A stretch of 64,000 bases of DNA, from contig JAJJXM010000027.1 in NCBI GenBank assembly GCA_024516155.1, positions 304,001 to 368,000 on the forward strand, in the 5' to 3' direction. The DNA is from Pyronema omphalodes (lineage: Eukaryota > Ascomycota > Pezizomycetes > Pezizales > Pyronemataceae). Made by a program: the position numbers and the translations under genes. Positions 36,175 through 48,040 of the stretch are shown in pieces. Below the pieces are notes generated by a model. The model was given only the letters and a program-made list of their open reading frames with translations. It was not told the DNA's origin and did not search any database. How positions within the stretch are numbered: position 1 is the first letter of the stretch; every line of letters begins with the position of its first letter.

Positions 36175-37445
36175 CTAAACGCTGGTTCCTGTGGACATCA
36201 TTGGTGCAGGCTTTGTCTTCATCTTTGGTCTCTTCACTGTCACCATCCCTTGAGCCCTGTCCAATTCCCATCCGACAGAATACTCTTCCTGCAGCTTCTC
36301 CCAGGGCAATCCACTCACAGTCTCCAGGTACGGTAGATTCACCGTAAAGTACGCAGCACCAATACTCTTCAACGCAAGCTTCCTCATTCTATCGTCAGCA
36401 TAGTCCATCAACCGTCCCATATATTGATCGACCCTGTTCCTTGCAGCTCGAAATGACCAGTAGTTGCCGTGGATCAACCCGTTTAGAGCCTGCAAGGCCC
36501 GCTGATCTGCAATCTGGAATTCATTCTTGACTGCCAGCGCGGCACCATATTCTTCCATACATGCGGCAAGATGCAACATATGGTATGATCCGAACTCTTG
36601 GATGTCGAGAGTGGAGAGAGGTATGCAGGAGTGTAATTCGTAGAGCAGATATGTTAGTGCTGGATGGTAGCTGTCTTTTTGTTGAACCAAGATTGCGGCA
36701 CGAATATGTTGCTTAAACACTTCAATTGCAAATTTGTCGACGCGTCTTGCAGCAGTGATTCCTTCTCTTAATTTTCTCATCCCCAGCAGAATCGAGGATA
36801 GTTCTGCGTTTCGTTGATCATTATAGACGGTGTTTTTGCTTGGCGTAGCGGTCGATTTGGGATTGTTCAACGGGGTGATGGAAAGTTTTGCAAACTCGAA
36901 CTCGAGTTGGTCGGAATTGCCGCTGGTCCCGCAGAACTCGAGATACTTTCGCGTAATGTGTTTGTGGTAGCTATACCGAGGACGTGTTAACGTGGCAGAC
37001 GCATATATAGTGATGGCTTCTCGTACAGCTCTTGATTCCGGAGGTCTTTCAATCTATCTGCAAGTCAGCGTGTTGTCGTTGGATGTCAAGACCGTTGGAA
37101 GATTGACCTTTCATCTCCTACGGGGCGATTAGATAGTTTCACAACTCCGCCAAAACGGAATCACATACCTTTGCTCACGAATCCAAAGTCGTCAAGATCT
37201 GCCTCTTGTGGTGTTGTCGGCTCCTGTGGCCTCCTCCAGCTTCCAGCACTACGGGAAACCGTGGGCTCCGATGCGAACCGTTGAAGCCGTTCGAGCTTCT
37301 TTGCATCCGAGACCGTTGGAGAAGTTGCTGCGATTGAAGTGGGTCGTCGCCAGTTGAAGGAATCACCACCACCGCGTGCTTCTCCGCGTCCTCTTCCGCG
37401 TGTTGATTTGCCTTGTCCACGTCCTCTGCCGTGTTGGTCGTTCAT
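36175..37445 (-). CDS. CSN8/PSMD8/eIF3K-domain (PCI-like) protein, uncharacterised
   Basis: Two exons on the minus strand, 37445-37179 and 37053-36175, with a 125-nt intron starting GTGAGC, give 381 residues. The N-terminus is an RG-rich tract (GRGRGQGKSTRGRGRGEAR), suggesting RNA binding. A mid-region with TRPRYSYHKHITRKYLEF leads into an all-helical domain (YHPALTYLLYELHSCIPL, GSYHMLHLAACMEEYGAAL, ALNGLIHGNYWSFRAARN, RKLALKSIGAAYF). This resembles the CSN8/PSMD8/eIF3K family used in scaffolding of the proteasome lid, signalosome and eIF3. A basic tail follows. In other filamentous fungi I remember similar RG-rich proteins annotated only by this domain, so it is probably a nuclear or translation-linked adaptor rather than a true CSN8. 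An alternative donor (GTATGT, nine bases further on) would break the frame. Confidence 0.72.
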
Positions 37446-38134
37446 TTTGGGAGTTGAATGATGGTGGGGTTGATCAATGTTAGGGAGCTTCCTAGAGCAC
37501 TGGGGTACAGCTGTAGGGATCACGAGCCGGCAGTCATCAAATATCACTATTGTCGGATACATGTCTCAAATTAATAATTCATTTGGAGTTCTTAGTTAGG
37601 CTCTCAATTGACACTGATTATAATAATAATATCTATGATTACCAAAGTACATGTTCTTCAAAGTCCCCGGATTCATGAATTCAATGAGACTACGAATTGA
37701 GCCGCCAACGTCATGGGTTCTCATGCATCGAGCTTTTATAACCTTATTTTGACCGTTCAAGGCAATTCGAAGAAGTGAATTCGGACAATTTTGACCAGAA
37801 TATGGCTTAACCGAGCCGGACTCTGCGTTGGCGGTGCCTTAGCCATTGAGATCTGTCACAAATCCAGCCCTGCATCATAAAGATCACGTGGCCTGCCTAA
37901 TAAGTCCTAGCCCACGGCTCCACTGATCAGTTTGCAGCGCAAAGTTCCGAATTTCCTTCTGATTGTCCGATTACGTTCGAGTGGCTTTGGATAGCCCTGG
38001 TTCGGCGCGTGAAACAGCTCATCTATGGCGCTATAGCTCGGTCCCAACGTATGAAGACCTGACCTGTGTCTTTCAACAGATACCTCCATCTTCATGCAAC
38101 TTAGGTGAATTATCGTCACTGAAACACCGCCATT
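37446..38134. promoter_or_regulatory. Divergent spacer between the PCI-like gene and the PAQR gene, with CACGTG
   Basis: About 690 bases separating two divergent starts. A CACGTG palindrome lies at 37885-37890, about 245 bases before the PAQR start and 440 before the other. Open frames within it have no domain. The function of the box is inferred. Confidence 0.4.
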
Positions 38135-39344
38135 ATGTCGAATCCTCGGAAACGCCGTACTTCAGTTGGAGAAAAGGCAGTAGATGTGTGTTTACCTTGG
38201 AGCCAGGCGAGACATTAAGGTTCTGACGGACACATAGGCTTTTCTGAATGTTGAAAGGAAGGTAGAACACGCGTTGACGTGCATGTGGGATGATCTCCGT
38301 ATGTTTCTCCCCGAGATATGAGACATTGAATGCAATGCTGATAGTGGGATTGTATAGAGGCATGGCAGAAGTAAGCATGAGCTACAGGAATAATCCGCCA
38401 ATGGAGATGGTTGAGCTAACAGAGCTCAAGGGACAACCATTATATCATTCGAGGCTACCGGTTTGTCTGTTTCTTCAATTTCTTTTGATACACTACTGAT
38501 CCTGAGACAATAGACCTGAAAGCCGATCATTATACAAGTGCTTTGCCTCAATCACGTATCTGCACAACGAGACAAGTACCTCACCAACCTTCCCGGCATT
38601 GTCCACTCACTAAAACCCTCAGTTAATATCTACACACATCTCCTCGCTGCCGTCTACTTTTTGTGGTTAGTCCCACAGCTTCACAGTACAATTGCCCCAC
38701 GATACTCTAGCAGTACGACGGACGACATCACCGCATTTTCTACCTTTTTCCTCAGTGCGGTAATATGTCTTGGACTGTCTGCTACCTATCACACCATCTG
38801 CAATCATTCTTTACCGGTTGCAAAATTTGGAAACCAGCTTGACTACCTTGGAATTATCGTCCTCATCGTTGGTAGCTACCTACCCACTCTTCACTATGGG
38901 TTTATGTGCAGGCGTGATTTAGTGTGGAGATATTGGTCAATGATGGGGTTCCTCGGAGGGATGTGTGCAATTGTTACCCTCATACCGATGTTCCGGACAC
39001 CAGCTTGGAGGAGCTTTAGGGCAACCATGTTTGTGTTTCTTGGAGGATCAGGGTTCGTACCGGTTCTTCATGGGCTATCGCTCTATGGCTGGGATGCGCT
39101 GAACCAGAGGATGGGACTCAACTGGTGCATTATTGAGGGGCTATTGTATGTGACGGGAGCAGTGATCTATGCTATGAGAGTACCAGAGAAGTTTTATCCA
39201 GGAAGGTTTGATTTGGTCGGAGCGAGCCATCAAATATTTCATTGCTTTGTGGTTGCGGCGGCGTTGGCACACTTCAAGGGATTGGTCGTGGCTTTTGATT
39301 TCCTACATGGAATTAGAGGAGGTGTTGGGTGCGATATCCAGTGA
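38135..39344 (+). CDS. PAQR-family seven-transmembrane protein (haemolysin III/Izh/AdipoR-like)
   Basis: Five exons are modelled: 38135-38185, 38345-38370, 38431-38460, 38514-38575 and 38623-39344, giving 296 residues. Splicing assembles the family signature in order: WDCIEAWQKDNHYIIRGYRP, then SLYKCFASITYLHNETINIY, THLL, and seven hydrophobic segments. Putative zinc ligands are visible. The S-x3-H pair is in SATYHTICNH (first histidine) and the H-x3-H pair in HQIFHCF near the C-terminus, as in adiponectin receptors, which have ceramidase-like activity. Fungal Izh homologues affect zinc and sterol homeostasis. It is probably in the plasma membrane or ER. Exons 2 and 3 are micro-exons of 26 and 30 nt. 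Exon 1 could alternatively end at 38179. Without the N-terminal exons a start at the fifth exon would lose the conserved W-x4-W segment, so I prefer the spliced model. Confidence 0.88.
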
Positions 39345-39816
39345 TTTAGGTTCTAGATTTTGGTGGTTTAAAAGAATAGACATTTTGTTAGAAAATACTT
39401 AGAACTGTATGTACCGAAAGTGGAAATTTATAGGATACTCCTGTGGCAAATTTTGGCACGCCTAATTGATTATTGCTTTTAGAAACTTTACTTCTTCCCA
39501 TTCCCAGACATTTATCTATGAAATTTGTACTCAAGGCACCCTTGCAGTACATTCGTGCTTATTGCGTCCATTCCTGGTGCAACGCTCTAAAAGCCAGAAT
39601 GCTGACATAATAAAGACAAAAATTCCCGATAGCTGATGCCAGACGCTTAAAATAGGAGTAGAATGAATAGAATGAAAGAAGGCATCAATCTAGAATCCGA
39701 CAGTGATAGTATAGAAGTAAGATTAAGGAATGAATTTATGTTGATGTATGGGAAGCTCTCTTCATCACAATTTTTCCAAGTGTATCAACAGAGCAAGAAT
39801 CAATAAATAAGCGTAT
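39345..39816. other. Convergent spacer between the PAQR and amidoligase genes
   Basis: About 470 bases, AT-rich, presumably both 3' UTRs. No gene is seen. Confidence 0.5.
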
Positions 39817-41022
39817 TCAGATCTGATGATATATACAATTGTTTGGGTTTCGACATCTAAAATTAAATCTTCCTGGCTTGCATCTGAAGTTCAGTCCGCC
39901 GTTCAATCGGTGTTTCCGGATCCTATTGCGATACCACTCCTTCGTTTTCCAGTTACAAAGGAAATGCTTCGGAAAAGTCACATCACTGACTCGCTTAACT
40001 TTACCATTACTACTTCCAAGTAGTAAATCCGCCAGTCTACCTCTAGACATACTTGTTGTTTTCCTGATTAATTCCTCCAAAAACTTTATCCAACTCACTA
40101 TAACTTCTGTATCTAAAGTCCCCTCAAACACTCTCACCTCTGTCGTATTCAGATTCGTTTCAAGTCCAACTTTCCATCGTCTGCATTCGAAACGCCCACC
40201 ATCTGATTCTATGCTATTGACCGCTATTATCAAGTCATTCCGCCTTGAACTGCTCCATATAGCATCCCAGGCATCTTCTTTCCAAGTTTCCGGATCCTCT
40301 ATTTTGTACCGCTCCGATAATGACTTAATATCCGGATTTCCATGTCTTCGATGCGGTGGATGCATTTCATCCAATAAATCCTCCAATAAAACAAACACAC
40401 TCGCCAATTTCTGAAGATCTTCAAAGCTTCGTTCTTCATCACCCTCAGGAGGACCAAGATGAACATGAAATCCGCATCTTTTGTTAAGCATACTCCTAAC
40501 CTTTCCATCTGATTCGTCTTTGAAAGCTCCAACGACTTCTCGTATCTCAGTGTCCCATTTCATTTGCTTCGGTTGCTTTTTAAAATGAAGAATTCGTGAA
40601 ACAAGTTCAACAGGATGATGATTAACCCAGTATTTTCCATCCAAAGTTTTCATAGCCCTTTCATGTGGGGCTTCATCATCCGCATATATCAGATTTCCTA
40701 TTCCAAGAAGCTTCTCGATATCTTCTATATCGTACGGAATCGAATGCTCAAATTTAATACCCCATTTCTGATAATGCTCGCTCCTGGATTGAATCAATTC
40801 CGGCTCCGAGTCGCTGTTGTTTGAGCTGGATTGAGAGGAGTCGGGAGTGGGCAACGGTGGAAGCTCGTTGTCATCATCGTTGGATCTGAAGAATACACAG
40901 TTATATCCGGCTACTTCAATGCGGTGCTGATGCCAGGCTCGGACAATGTCACGGGCTGGTTTTGTTCGTAGTTTACTGGCGCTGATGCATTCGAGCTCGA
41001 TACCGAAGGTTGCTGAGGCCAT
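39817..41022 (-). CDS. Putative amidoligase enzyme (glutamine-synthetase-like fold)
   Basis: Intron-free frame of 401 residues on the minus strand. Amidoligases of the GS/ATP-grasp-related superfamily form amide bonds using ATP. Motifs in order: FGIELE at residues 6-11 (acidic metal-binding strand), WVNHHPVELVSRIL at about 132-145, CGFHVHLG at 183-190 (the H-x-H metal/ATP motif) and TTEVRVFEGTLD at 293-304, which matches the E-x-R-x-x-E-G-T-L-D motif closing the active site. A disordered Ser/Asp-rich insert lies at about 50-80. The C-terminus is very basic (NRIRKHRLNGGLNFRCKPGR), unusual for an enzyme and perhaps for nucleic-acid or acidic-partner binding. Substrate is unknown. Bacterial relatives modify peptides or proteins, and fungal copies are uncharacterised. 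Neighbours give no pathway clue. Codon use is more AT-ending than in the flanking housekeeping genes, suggesting low expression or later arrival. Confidence 0.85.
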   Translation of the reverse strand: MASATFGIELECISASKLRTKPARDIVRAWHQHRIEVAGYNCVFFRSNDDDNELPPLPTPDSSQSSSNNSDSEPELIQSRSEHYQKWGIKFEHSIPYDIEDIEKLLGIGNLIYADDEAPHERAMKTLDGKYWVNHHPVELVSRILHFKKQPKQMKWDTEIREVVGAFKDESDGKVRSMLNKRCGFHVHLGPPEGDEERSFEDLQKLASVFVLLEDLLDEMHPPHRRHGNPDIKSLSERYKIEDPETWKEDAWDAIWSSSRRNDLIIAVNSIESDGGRFECRRWKVGLETNLNTTEVRVFEGTLDTEVIVSWIKFLEELIRKTTSMSRGRLADLLLGSSNGKVKRVSDVTFPKHFLCNWKTKEWYRNRIRKHRLNGGLNFRCKPGRFNFRCRNPNNCIYHQI

Positions 41023-41999
41023 TTTTGGTTATTGATGTTGCTTGGAGAAGATGAGAGACAAGCAGAAGGGTTCATGGTTGGCTTACTTGAAAAATTAAAA
41101 AGGGAATAATGGAAGAGTCGCATTGAAAGATCTGGAGATCGAGTTGGGTTAATGATGTTTGCTGATGGACACTACGGGTTGAAGTTTGAAATTTGTGATA
41201 AACATGAGAGTTTGTTTTCAGGTTGAAGTCATTGAAAGGGCCGAGTGATGAAACAAATAGTGTGCCATTATAGCCCTTTCATGGGTAAACATTCAAGATA
41301 CTAAAAGTGATCATATGATTGTCAGAGAGATATATTGCTTTACTGCATAGAATGTCAGTTTCGGTGAGCGCGAGAGAGCGGTGCTATCACTCAAAAATGA
41401 GCCGCTTTATTAACGCAATGCGTACACTTAGAAGAAAATTATGGAATGAAATAGCAGGGTAGGAGAAATTAATTTTCGAAAATGTGATTTTGGAAATGGA
41501 ATAGTAGATCTGATCAGAGCATAGTAAATACAAGTATAGGGTTAAACTCACTAACCTTATTTTGAGGTGGAATAATACATGACAGTTTTAAATGTGATGG
41601 AGGTACAAAAATTATCTTCGCTCAGTAAAATACTCTGCCGTCAATTTAGAGGCTATAAATCACTTATTGAATCAGGTGCTGGGAAGGATATTGCCGGTAA
41701 CGCTCTTACTTTCCAAAGCGAGCCGAAGCAAAGATTGTATTGTATATAAAGCGTATATTATCTAAGTAGGTAGCGAGTAAGAAACAAGGAATTCCCATTT
41801 CACTCAGTGTCATGCATACGACAAAGCGTTCAATTCAATTCAGGGCATGATTCTAAGCTTTTGCCTAACGGCAGTTCTTCATTACTAGCCCGAGAAGTCG
41901 AAATGTAAGTGCTTTCATGCCATGAGATTAAAAATATCAACACTGTATAGATAGACTTCACTGATATCCGAGTTATAAATGAGAGCAGTAAGCACGGAG
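41023..41999. other. Upstream region of the amidoligase gene
   Basis: About 980 bases of AT-rich DNA with no recognisable gene. A minus-strand frame overlaps the start of the amidoligase in another register and is a shadow. Confidence 0.5.
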
Positions 42000-44900
42000 A
42001 ACGGTTCTGTAGCTGAGGTCATTAAATCACAAATTTGCACTCGCCCATGCCAAGTCACGCCACATCATGGATGAGGTAAGCACGTCCCTGACCCCTTCTC
42101 CAGACGTCCGCACCTCGATTGACAAAGCAATCCTCAACATGCAACACCAGACACCACGAACCATACACATATTTTGCCAATTGATTTGGAAGCTCTGGTT
42201 AAGCAAAGGTAATACCTTGAACTTGTTATTGGGGACGTAACTGACATTGAATAGAGCAATATTACCTACCGAACCCTGCTACTTCCGCGGAATACTACTC
42301 GTCTCGAGCTTTACGAGCTCCTCCTCGGAAACTCAGAATAGAACCTACGTCTGAAGCCCCTCGGGGCAAATCAAATGAATACCAGCAAACAACTTGATCG
42401 ACGTCACAGAAGCTACGAACCGACAAAGTAACGCTACCACCCTGAAATTCACAAGCCCAATCACACGTCGTTACAGACGTCATGCATTTCAACAGCTCCC
42501 TGTCGCTTTTCCGTCTTTCCCGGCGGGTTAAGGATCTCCGTCAACAGCAGCCTATACATTTCTTACCAGATTCAGAAACATCAAGAAGTTCTAGATACAA
42601 CGTAAAAGCCACGTCAAAAGCTTTCCTTCTTTAAAAAAAAGCTCCTAAGTAATTCAATCTTCGAACTACAATTTTATCACTACCGGATCATGGCTTACTA
42701 CATTGCCGTTACCACAAGTATTCCATTGTCCAATATTCTATGAAATCCACTGATTACATACGGCAAGCTTGGATACTTTGGACCTCATTATGCTTGGTTA
42801 ACTATGTTACCAGAATCTGTTGAACAACGATTACAAAGCTATACTTCCACATCTCTACCAGGACACCCAGTGGCAAAATGTCGGAAATGCAGATACTAAT
42901 TCCAGAAGTCGACGAAATTACACCCTTTCACTCGTGATCATTACTTCGCAACTTCTGAAGACGAATAACCGCTAAGGGCACCCGAATATTGTGGGAGACG
43001 TGTCCAGACCTCGATTGACCGCAGCTTTGACGATTGCGTCTCTATCTCATTCCATTAGCGGTACCGAATCAGTCCGAAAAGAAATCCATTACAGAACCCC
43101 AAGTCCTGACCCGAATCCCGCTATGGTGTCGGTCTTCATACGTCGCCAGCCAATTTAATCGACGATCGAGGTTGACATCTACGACGTTTACCCCAACTCC
43201 ACAGCAATCTGGACGGTCCCTGCTTCTACTTTCAGGGACGAATTAATGGCGTCGACGTCGGAGATGTACATCTCCATGCAAACCAATGGAATCACAGATG
43301 TGCCTTGAGACTCAAGCGCCTTCAGCAACATCCCCGCCACATAATTCAGTGGCTATCCAAACCAGGGACGATGCCGTCCGTGGGTAGCGTGCCTGCCAAT
43401 TTCATTCTCATCTGTAATCCCACGACGTCGGAACCAATGGTGGAACTGCGACAATTACCAGCAATAACCCTGCCGATATTCCGGGGATATTACGACAATA
43501 CCATCAAGGTCCGAAGAAGTTTAACAAAGTTTGAAGATAGTGCAAAGATAGCCCGACGTCGGAGATGTGCTACAATTGTGCTTCAGTGCGAGACGAGCTA
43601 ACGAAACAGACGGATCATGGAAACTTCTGTGCAGATATCTGCAGCCCCAGCCGACGCCTGGGGACGTTAATTTTAAAGTTGCAGTAGGTTTAGACGAGGG
43701 AATTCTTGGCTGTGGGGTTGGAGCTGAGCTCTAGTTCACTAACGATACTATGTAGGACGACTAGTTAGATATCAAGGTCCGATAATAATACGTCTCAACT
43801 GGGCGTCAATTGACGTTTACTAAACATAGAAAAATAGGCGGAAAAACAGAAGATGACCAGTCCTTCACAATACCCTCCAAGGGAATAGTGGGGAATCTGA
43901 GGATCAGGGAGCGTCTCTAGACTTCTCCCCTCGTACGACATAGTCAGAGGTCTAAGTCTGCGACGCCATTGTGACGCCCTGGAGAAGCCCAGGAGGATCA
44001 GGCACCGACGACTTATGACGCCCAGTGAAGCCACTGAATGTTTGATGTTGCGTTTGGATATCTTCACCATCCCTGTCAAAGCGTCTTATTCCGGAGACGT
44101 TCCGAATGACCCATTTTTCCCTAGCTAAACCCCCACAGATGTTTCCACAATATCCTAACGTTTAGGCACAACGAAGTCCGTTGACGAGAGAAATAGTCTG
44201 GTTGTTGTTAACCGATTGCTACCCTATGACCTTCACTTCTCGGAGATTTACAGATGGCAACCTAAAACCTAGGGAAGTCTAGGGAAGACGTTTCTCGATG
44301 CAACTCGGTGCAAACTGCATGAAAATAAATCAACTTAGTAATACCAGTACATAAGAAATGCTCAGATCAGGCACAGCGATTGCTTATAGGCTGGATTCGT
44401 TATACGAAGATGACATAGCGCAAGTGACAAGGAATGACCTTATGCTATCTCAAGTTGGCGTAGGACACGAAAACATTCTAATCCCTACTAAATTTTGGTA
44501 TCCCCCGGAAAATTGGACTTGAATCGCCTTACCTGTTCATAAGTAAATATATGGAAAATCTTCCCAAAATTTCAGCAATTCTCCATACCGAGAAATTCTT
44601 GATTTTGGACACAAAATCGTTGAGACCAACCCTCCTATCACTGATATTGTTCCTTATGCAGGTGTTGGTTAAAGGGAGGTTTTTCCGTAAGACGATGTAT
44701 AGTAGACGTTAGCCAGGCGTGTTTGATACGTCACCTATACCCAATTGCCATAAAACATCAAAGCGTTTCCCTTGGAAGTCCATTCCACGTGCTAGGATAC
44801 CGCTAGAGCGTTCGATATAGCGTTGAAACTAATAATCCCAGCTCAACACTAGTAACCGTTGAAGCTCGAAATCTGAAAGACGTCGCGTCAAAACGCACGG

Positions 44901-45050
44901 TCCAACTATATCCATGACTGCTTCAGTAGACTTCTCAACTTTTGGGAGATTAACCCAAACTTCTACCCAGTTAGAATCTAAACTCAGCATTCATCATCAT
45001 CAATAAGGAAGGTTGAACTATTTATGCAAATGTCATCATGCATTAATCGA
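42000..45050. other. Compositional island: few microsatellites, many GACGTC sites, possible relict sequence
   Basis: Unlike the spacers on either side, this 3-kb stretch has almost no TACATA-type arrays and a more even base composition. By eye GACGTC occurs seven times (near 42,103, 42,398, 42,472, 43,254, 43,423, 43,555, 44,883), against less than one expected by chance. A 15-mer CGACGTCGGAGATGT occurs at 43253-43267 and 43554-43568, and ACCTCGATTGAC occurs near 42,112 and 43,010. Several short stop-free stretches (43034-43246, 43305-43601, 43795-44079 on the minus strand, 44358-44522) exist in different frames, none with a recognisable domain. A decayed gene or element, or a transcribed non-coding locus, are both possible. 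Confidence 0.35.
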
Positions 45051-46634
45051 ATCGAAATGGTACATATCGAGAGTCCGCGTTAAAAAAATCCATCGTCGAA
45101 CTTCGGCACGGAGAATTATTAGCCGACAAAATAAACCTAACGATCGTGAAAACACTATACTTATTAAATCCATATGTGTAACTTGCCACCCCCTTTCAGG
45201 AGTTCATCATGTTTGTCTATGTATGGTGACCATACGAGGCTACATATATCTATAATATGTGTATCTCGTCATAGCCTTGTTCATTTTAGATCTATCTATG
45301 TAAATCTAGTTTAGCTATCTCATAACATCAAAGGCAAGATATCCCGACTGCCCAACCGGCTAAAACTTCCACCCCTTACTCTACTGCTGTCCGTGCTAGG
45401 TTCACACTTAAAACAAACCTGAACATAGATGGTATATTGAAACAGAAACACTAGTGGAGTAAAAGAAATGATTGCCAATATCCTGTGGCTTTGACATGCG
45501 ATGTTATAGCATGTTTGAAGAGACGGCAGAAAAAACGAGGTTTTGATGCATTCATTGCGTTATCGGGATTTAGCCGCTCTGGGCTGAGGGATGCAAACTT
45601 TGTGCTGGAAGGGGAAAGATGGCCTGGGGTGCTTGGATGGATTTGGGAAGTGAATAACTGCCAGGAATTATTAGCGAGGGATATTGATGTCTAAACTGAA
45701 AAATGCATTTTCAGAACTTCAGAAGTTGGATGCATTATGTGAACTTTTTACAATACTATATAAGAATTGGAAAAAAAAATTAGAAAAATCAAACCGCCGT
45801 GTTATATAGATATTTTGCCACATCTGCCTCGCTAAATCCACCGAGAAAAAAGGAAAAAAATACATTAGAATGCCTCCCTCTTGGATATACATAGAATATT
45901 TACCATCTCTCCCCTAAGCCCTCTATCGAAAAAATGTTCCTCCCCAAAATTCTAAAGTTCTAAACCCCGCAAAATCATATCCATTCTAAGAAACTTTTGC
46001 TGGACTTGGTGGTGTCCATGAGGCCTAGGATGGATTGGGATTGGGATTGGAGTAACCAATACCTGATACCTAATAGCTGCTTAAGTTTTAAAGGAAAAGT
46101 CTAAAAAGCAAAAATGGAATTGTAGAGTGACTATCTAGTATCATTTTATCAACCACATGACGTGGAAATGGAATAGTTCTATATGTATAGACGAATGCTT
46201 AAGACTACGCAAATTCTGAAATTCTGAATTTTGAACTTTGAACTGCGATGTAGGAAACCGTCACCCGTGAACATTGATATCTATTATTTCGCTATGATAT
46301 CACGAATATAACGAATATCACGGGTTTAATCATAACAATCCGGCTAATCTTTAATTTCAAACACTAATAATACACCATCATCACATATAGAAGGAAACAC
46401 TGGATACAACAATCACACACTCTTCGTCATTTATATCATCTCCTCTCCTTTCTAAATTCTATCAAACCTCCAAATCTCCAAACTTATTATATACACTGTA
46501 TCTTGATTCTTTACTGACACTGGTATGTATGGTGTTTCGAGGCTGGTGGGGGTGGGGAGGGGGTGGAGGGGTGGGAGGGATCAAAACTAGAACGGTTTGA
46601 TGTTTGATGGTTATAACGGGTTTGGATTTTACCC

Positions 46635-46678
46635 GTGCCTAAAGATGGTGGCTAGAACTCATCGCCACCTTTAGGCAC
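46635..46678. repeat. 44-bp hairpin-forming inverted repeat
   Basis: Left arm gtgcctaaagatggtggc (46635-46652) and right arm gccacctttaggcac (46664-46678) pair over 15 bases with a 3-base bulge and an 11-base loop. Confidence 0.75.
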
Positions 46679-47980
46679 AAGTAGGATGGAAAGGGGATGG
46701 CGAATGGAAGATGCAATGGAGGATGGAGGATAGAGCTAGGATAAATCTAGGATAAATCTAGGATGGATATGGTTAGCGTGAGTGATGTATCATGATTACT
46801 TGTGTTGCTCGGTTGAAATTGACCGGTAGAGGGAGTTATATACCAGATATCTGTTGAAAGCTGCCTAGGGCTCTGGTGTTTCAGCTACAATAAGGGTTCA
46901 GATCACTTACTCGTGGACACAGTTAGAGTTGAGGTGACTTGAACAGGGAGGTGGAGGTTCCACATTGGGAATATCTCTTTCTGTAGAATGCGTAGACTTA
47001 GATCTGCACCGCTTTCAATAAACAGTGTCATCCACCTCCACCTGATCTTCCCCTATTTCGTTTGACATATCAAAAAGTGATTTTCCTTTATTTACGGAGA
47101 GGATAGGATGGATCATAGGTAAATGGTATAAATAAATTGTTTTGAATGATGTTGATCACGGTGTATGTGCTCAAAAGACGGCTCGGGAATGGAACAAGGG
47201 GAAATGGGGTCGTACAACGGTGCATTATGGTTATTTATTTAGAAAACTATTGGTATATAATTTAAGTGAGGCGATATGGTGAGTTTCTGATGATAATAAG
47301 AATAACTCGCAAGAGCTCAGGAGAGAAGTTATACAGTGAATGGATATATATATTATGACTAGGACAGCTATAATGAATGTCGGAATATATATAAATAAAC
47401 CATAAATTATATGTATATCATCATGTGTATATCATATCCGAATTATATATATATCATACGTATATCATATGTAAATCATAAACAATAAATAAATGAAGAT
47501 CGATATCTCAAATCACTCAAATCCTTCAAATCATGGGTGGGGGGTGGTACCTGTTGCATCAAGGTTCCATGCATCTCTATTCCCTGCATACATCAATCCC
47601 AAACCCACAACTCTTCAACCCAATTCCATACCCATAGCCCGAAGGCTGAGACAATTCCAAAGCAACAAAGCAAAATTTGCGAAACTTGCGGAACAGATAC
47701 AGTACTATCCGGCGGCTTGATCAGTGAAGATGTCGATTTCGATATTGTGGTGTTTTTGAATGCTTTATTCTACTCTATACACTTAGGGTTAGATAATACA
47801 TCCCTGGCTGATATATGGCTGGCTCATATATATCATAATCACAGACGTCTCTGACCACTGATTGAGGACTCTAGTCTCCGCTATATCTAGCTAAGGCTGA
47901 AGGCTGGTTGATGATGTATGTGTGCCTGCTAATACAAAAATGGATGGTGGAATACACCGCGACTAGATATGGTTAAGTAT

Positions 47981-48040
47981 GTCTAGCAGTGTCTAGCAGT
48001 GTCTAACTATGTCTAACTATGTCTAGTAGTGTCTAACTAT
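47981..48040. repeat. 10-bp tandem repeat, 6 copies (gtctaNNaNt type)
   Basis: Six exact-length decamers: gtctagcagt twice, gtctaactat twice, gtctagtagt and gtctaactat. It is a higher-order minisatellite with paired variants. Confidence 0.9.

Noticed and set aside
42660..42850. Possible small secreted-protein gene starting MAYYIAVTT with an intron
   Set aside because: Tentative splicing leads quickly to a stop, and the acceptor and branch site are poor.
44358..44740. Protein-like fragments (IPTKFWYPPENWT, YREILDFGHKIVETNPP and a third frame)
   Set aside because: Comparable stop-free stretches occur in different, incompatible frames over the same bases, so the protein-like look is probably chance.
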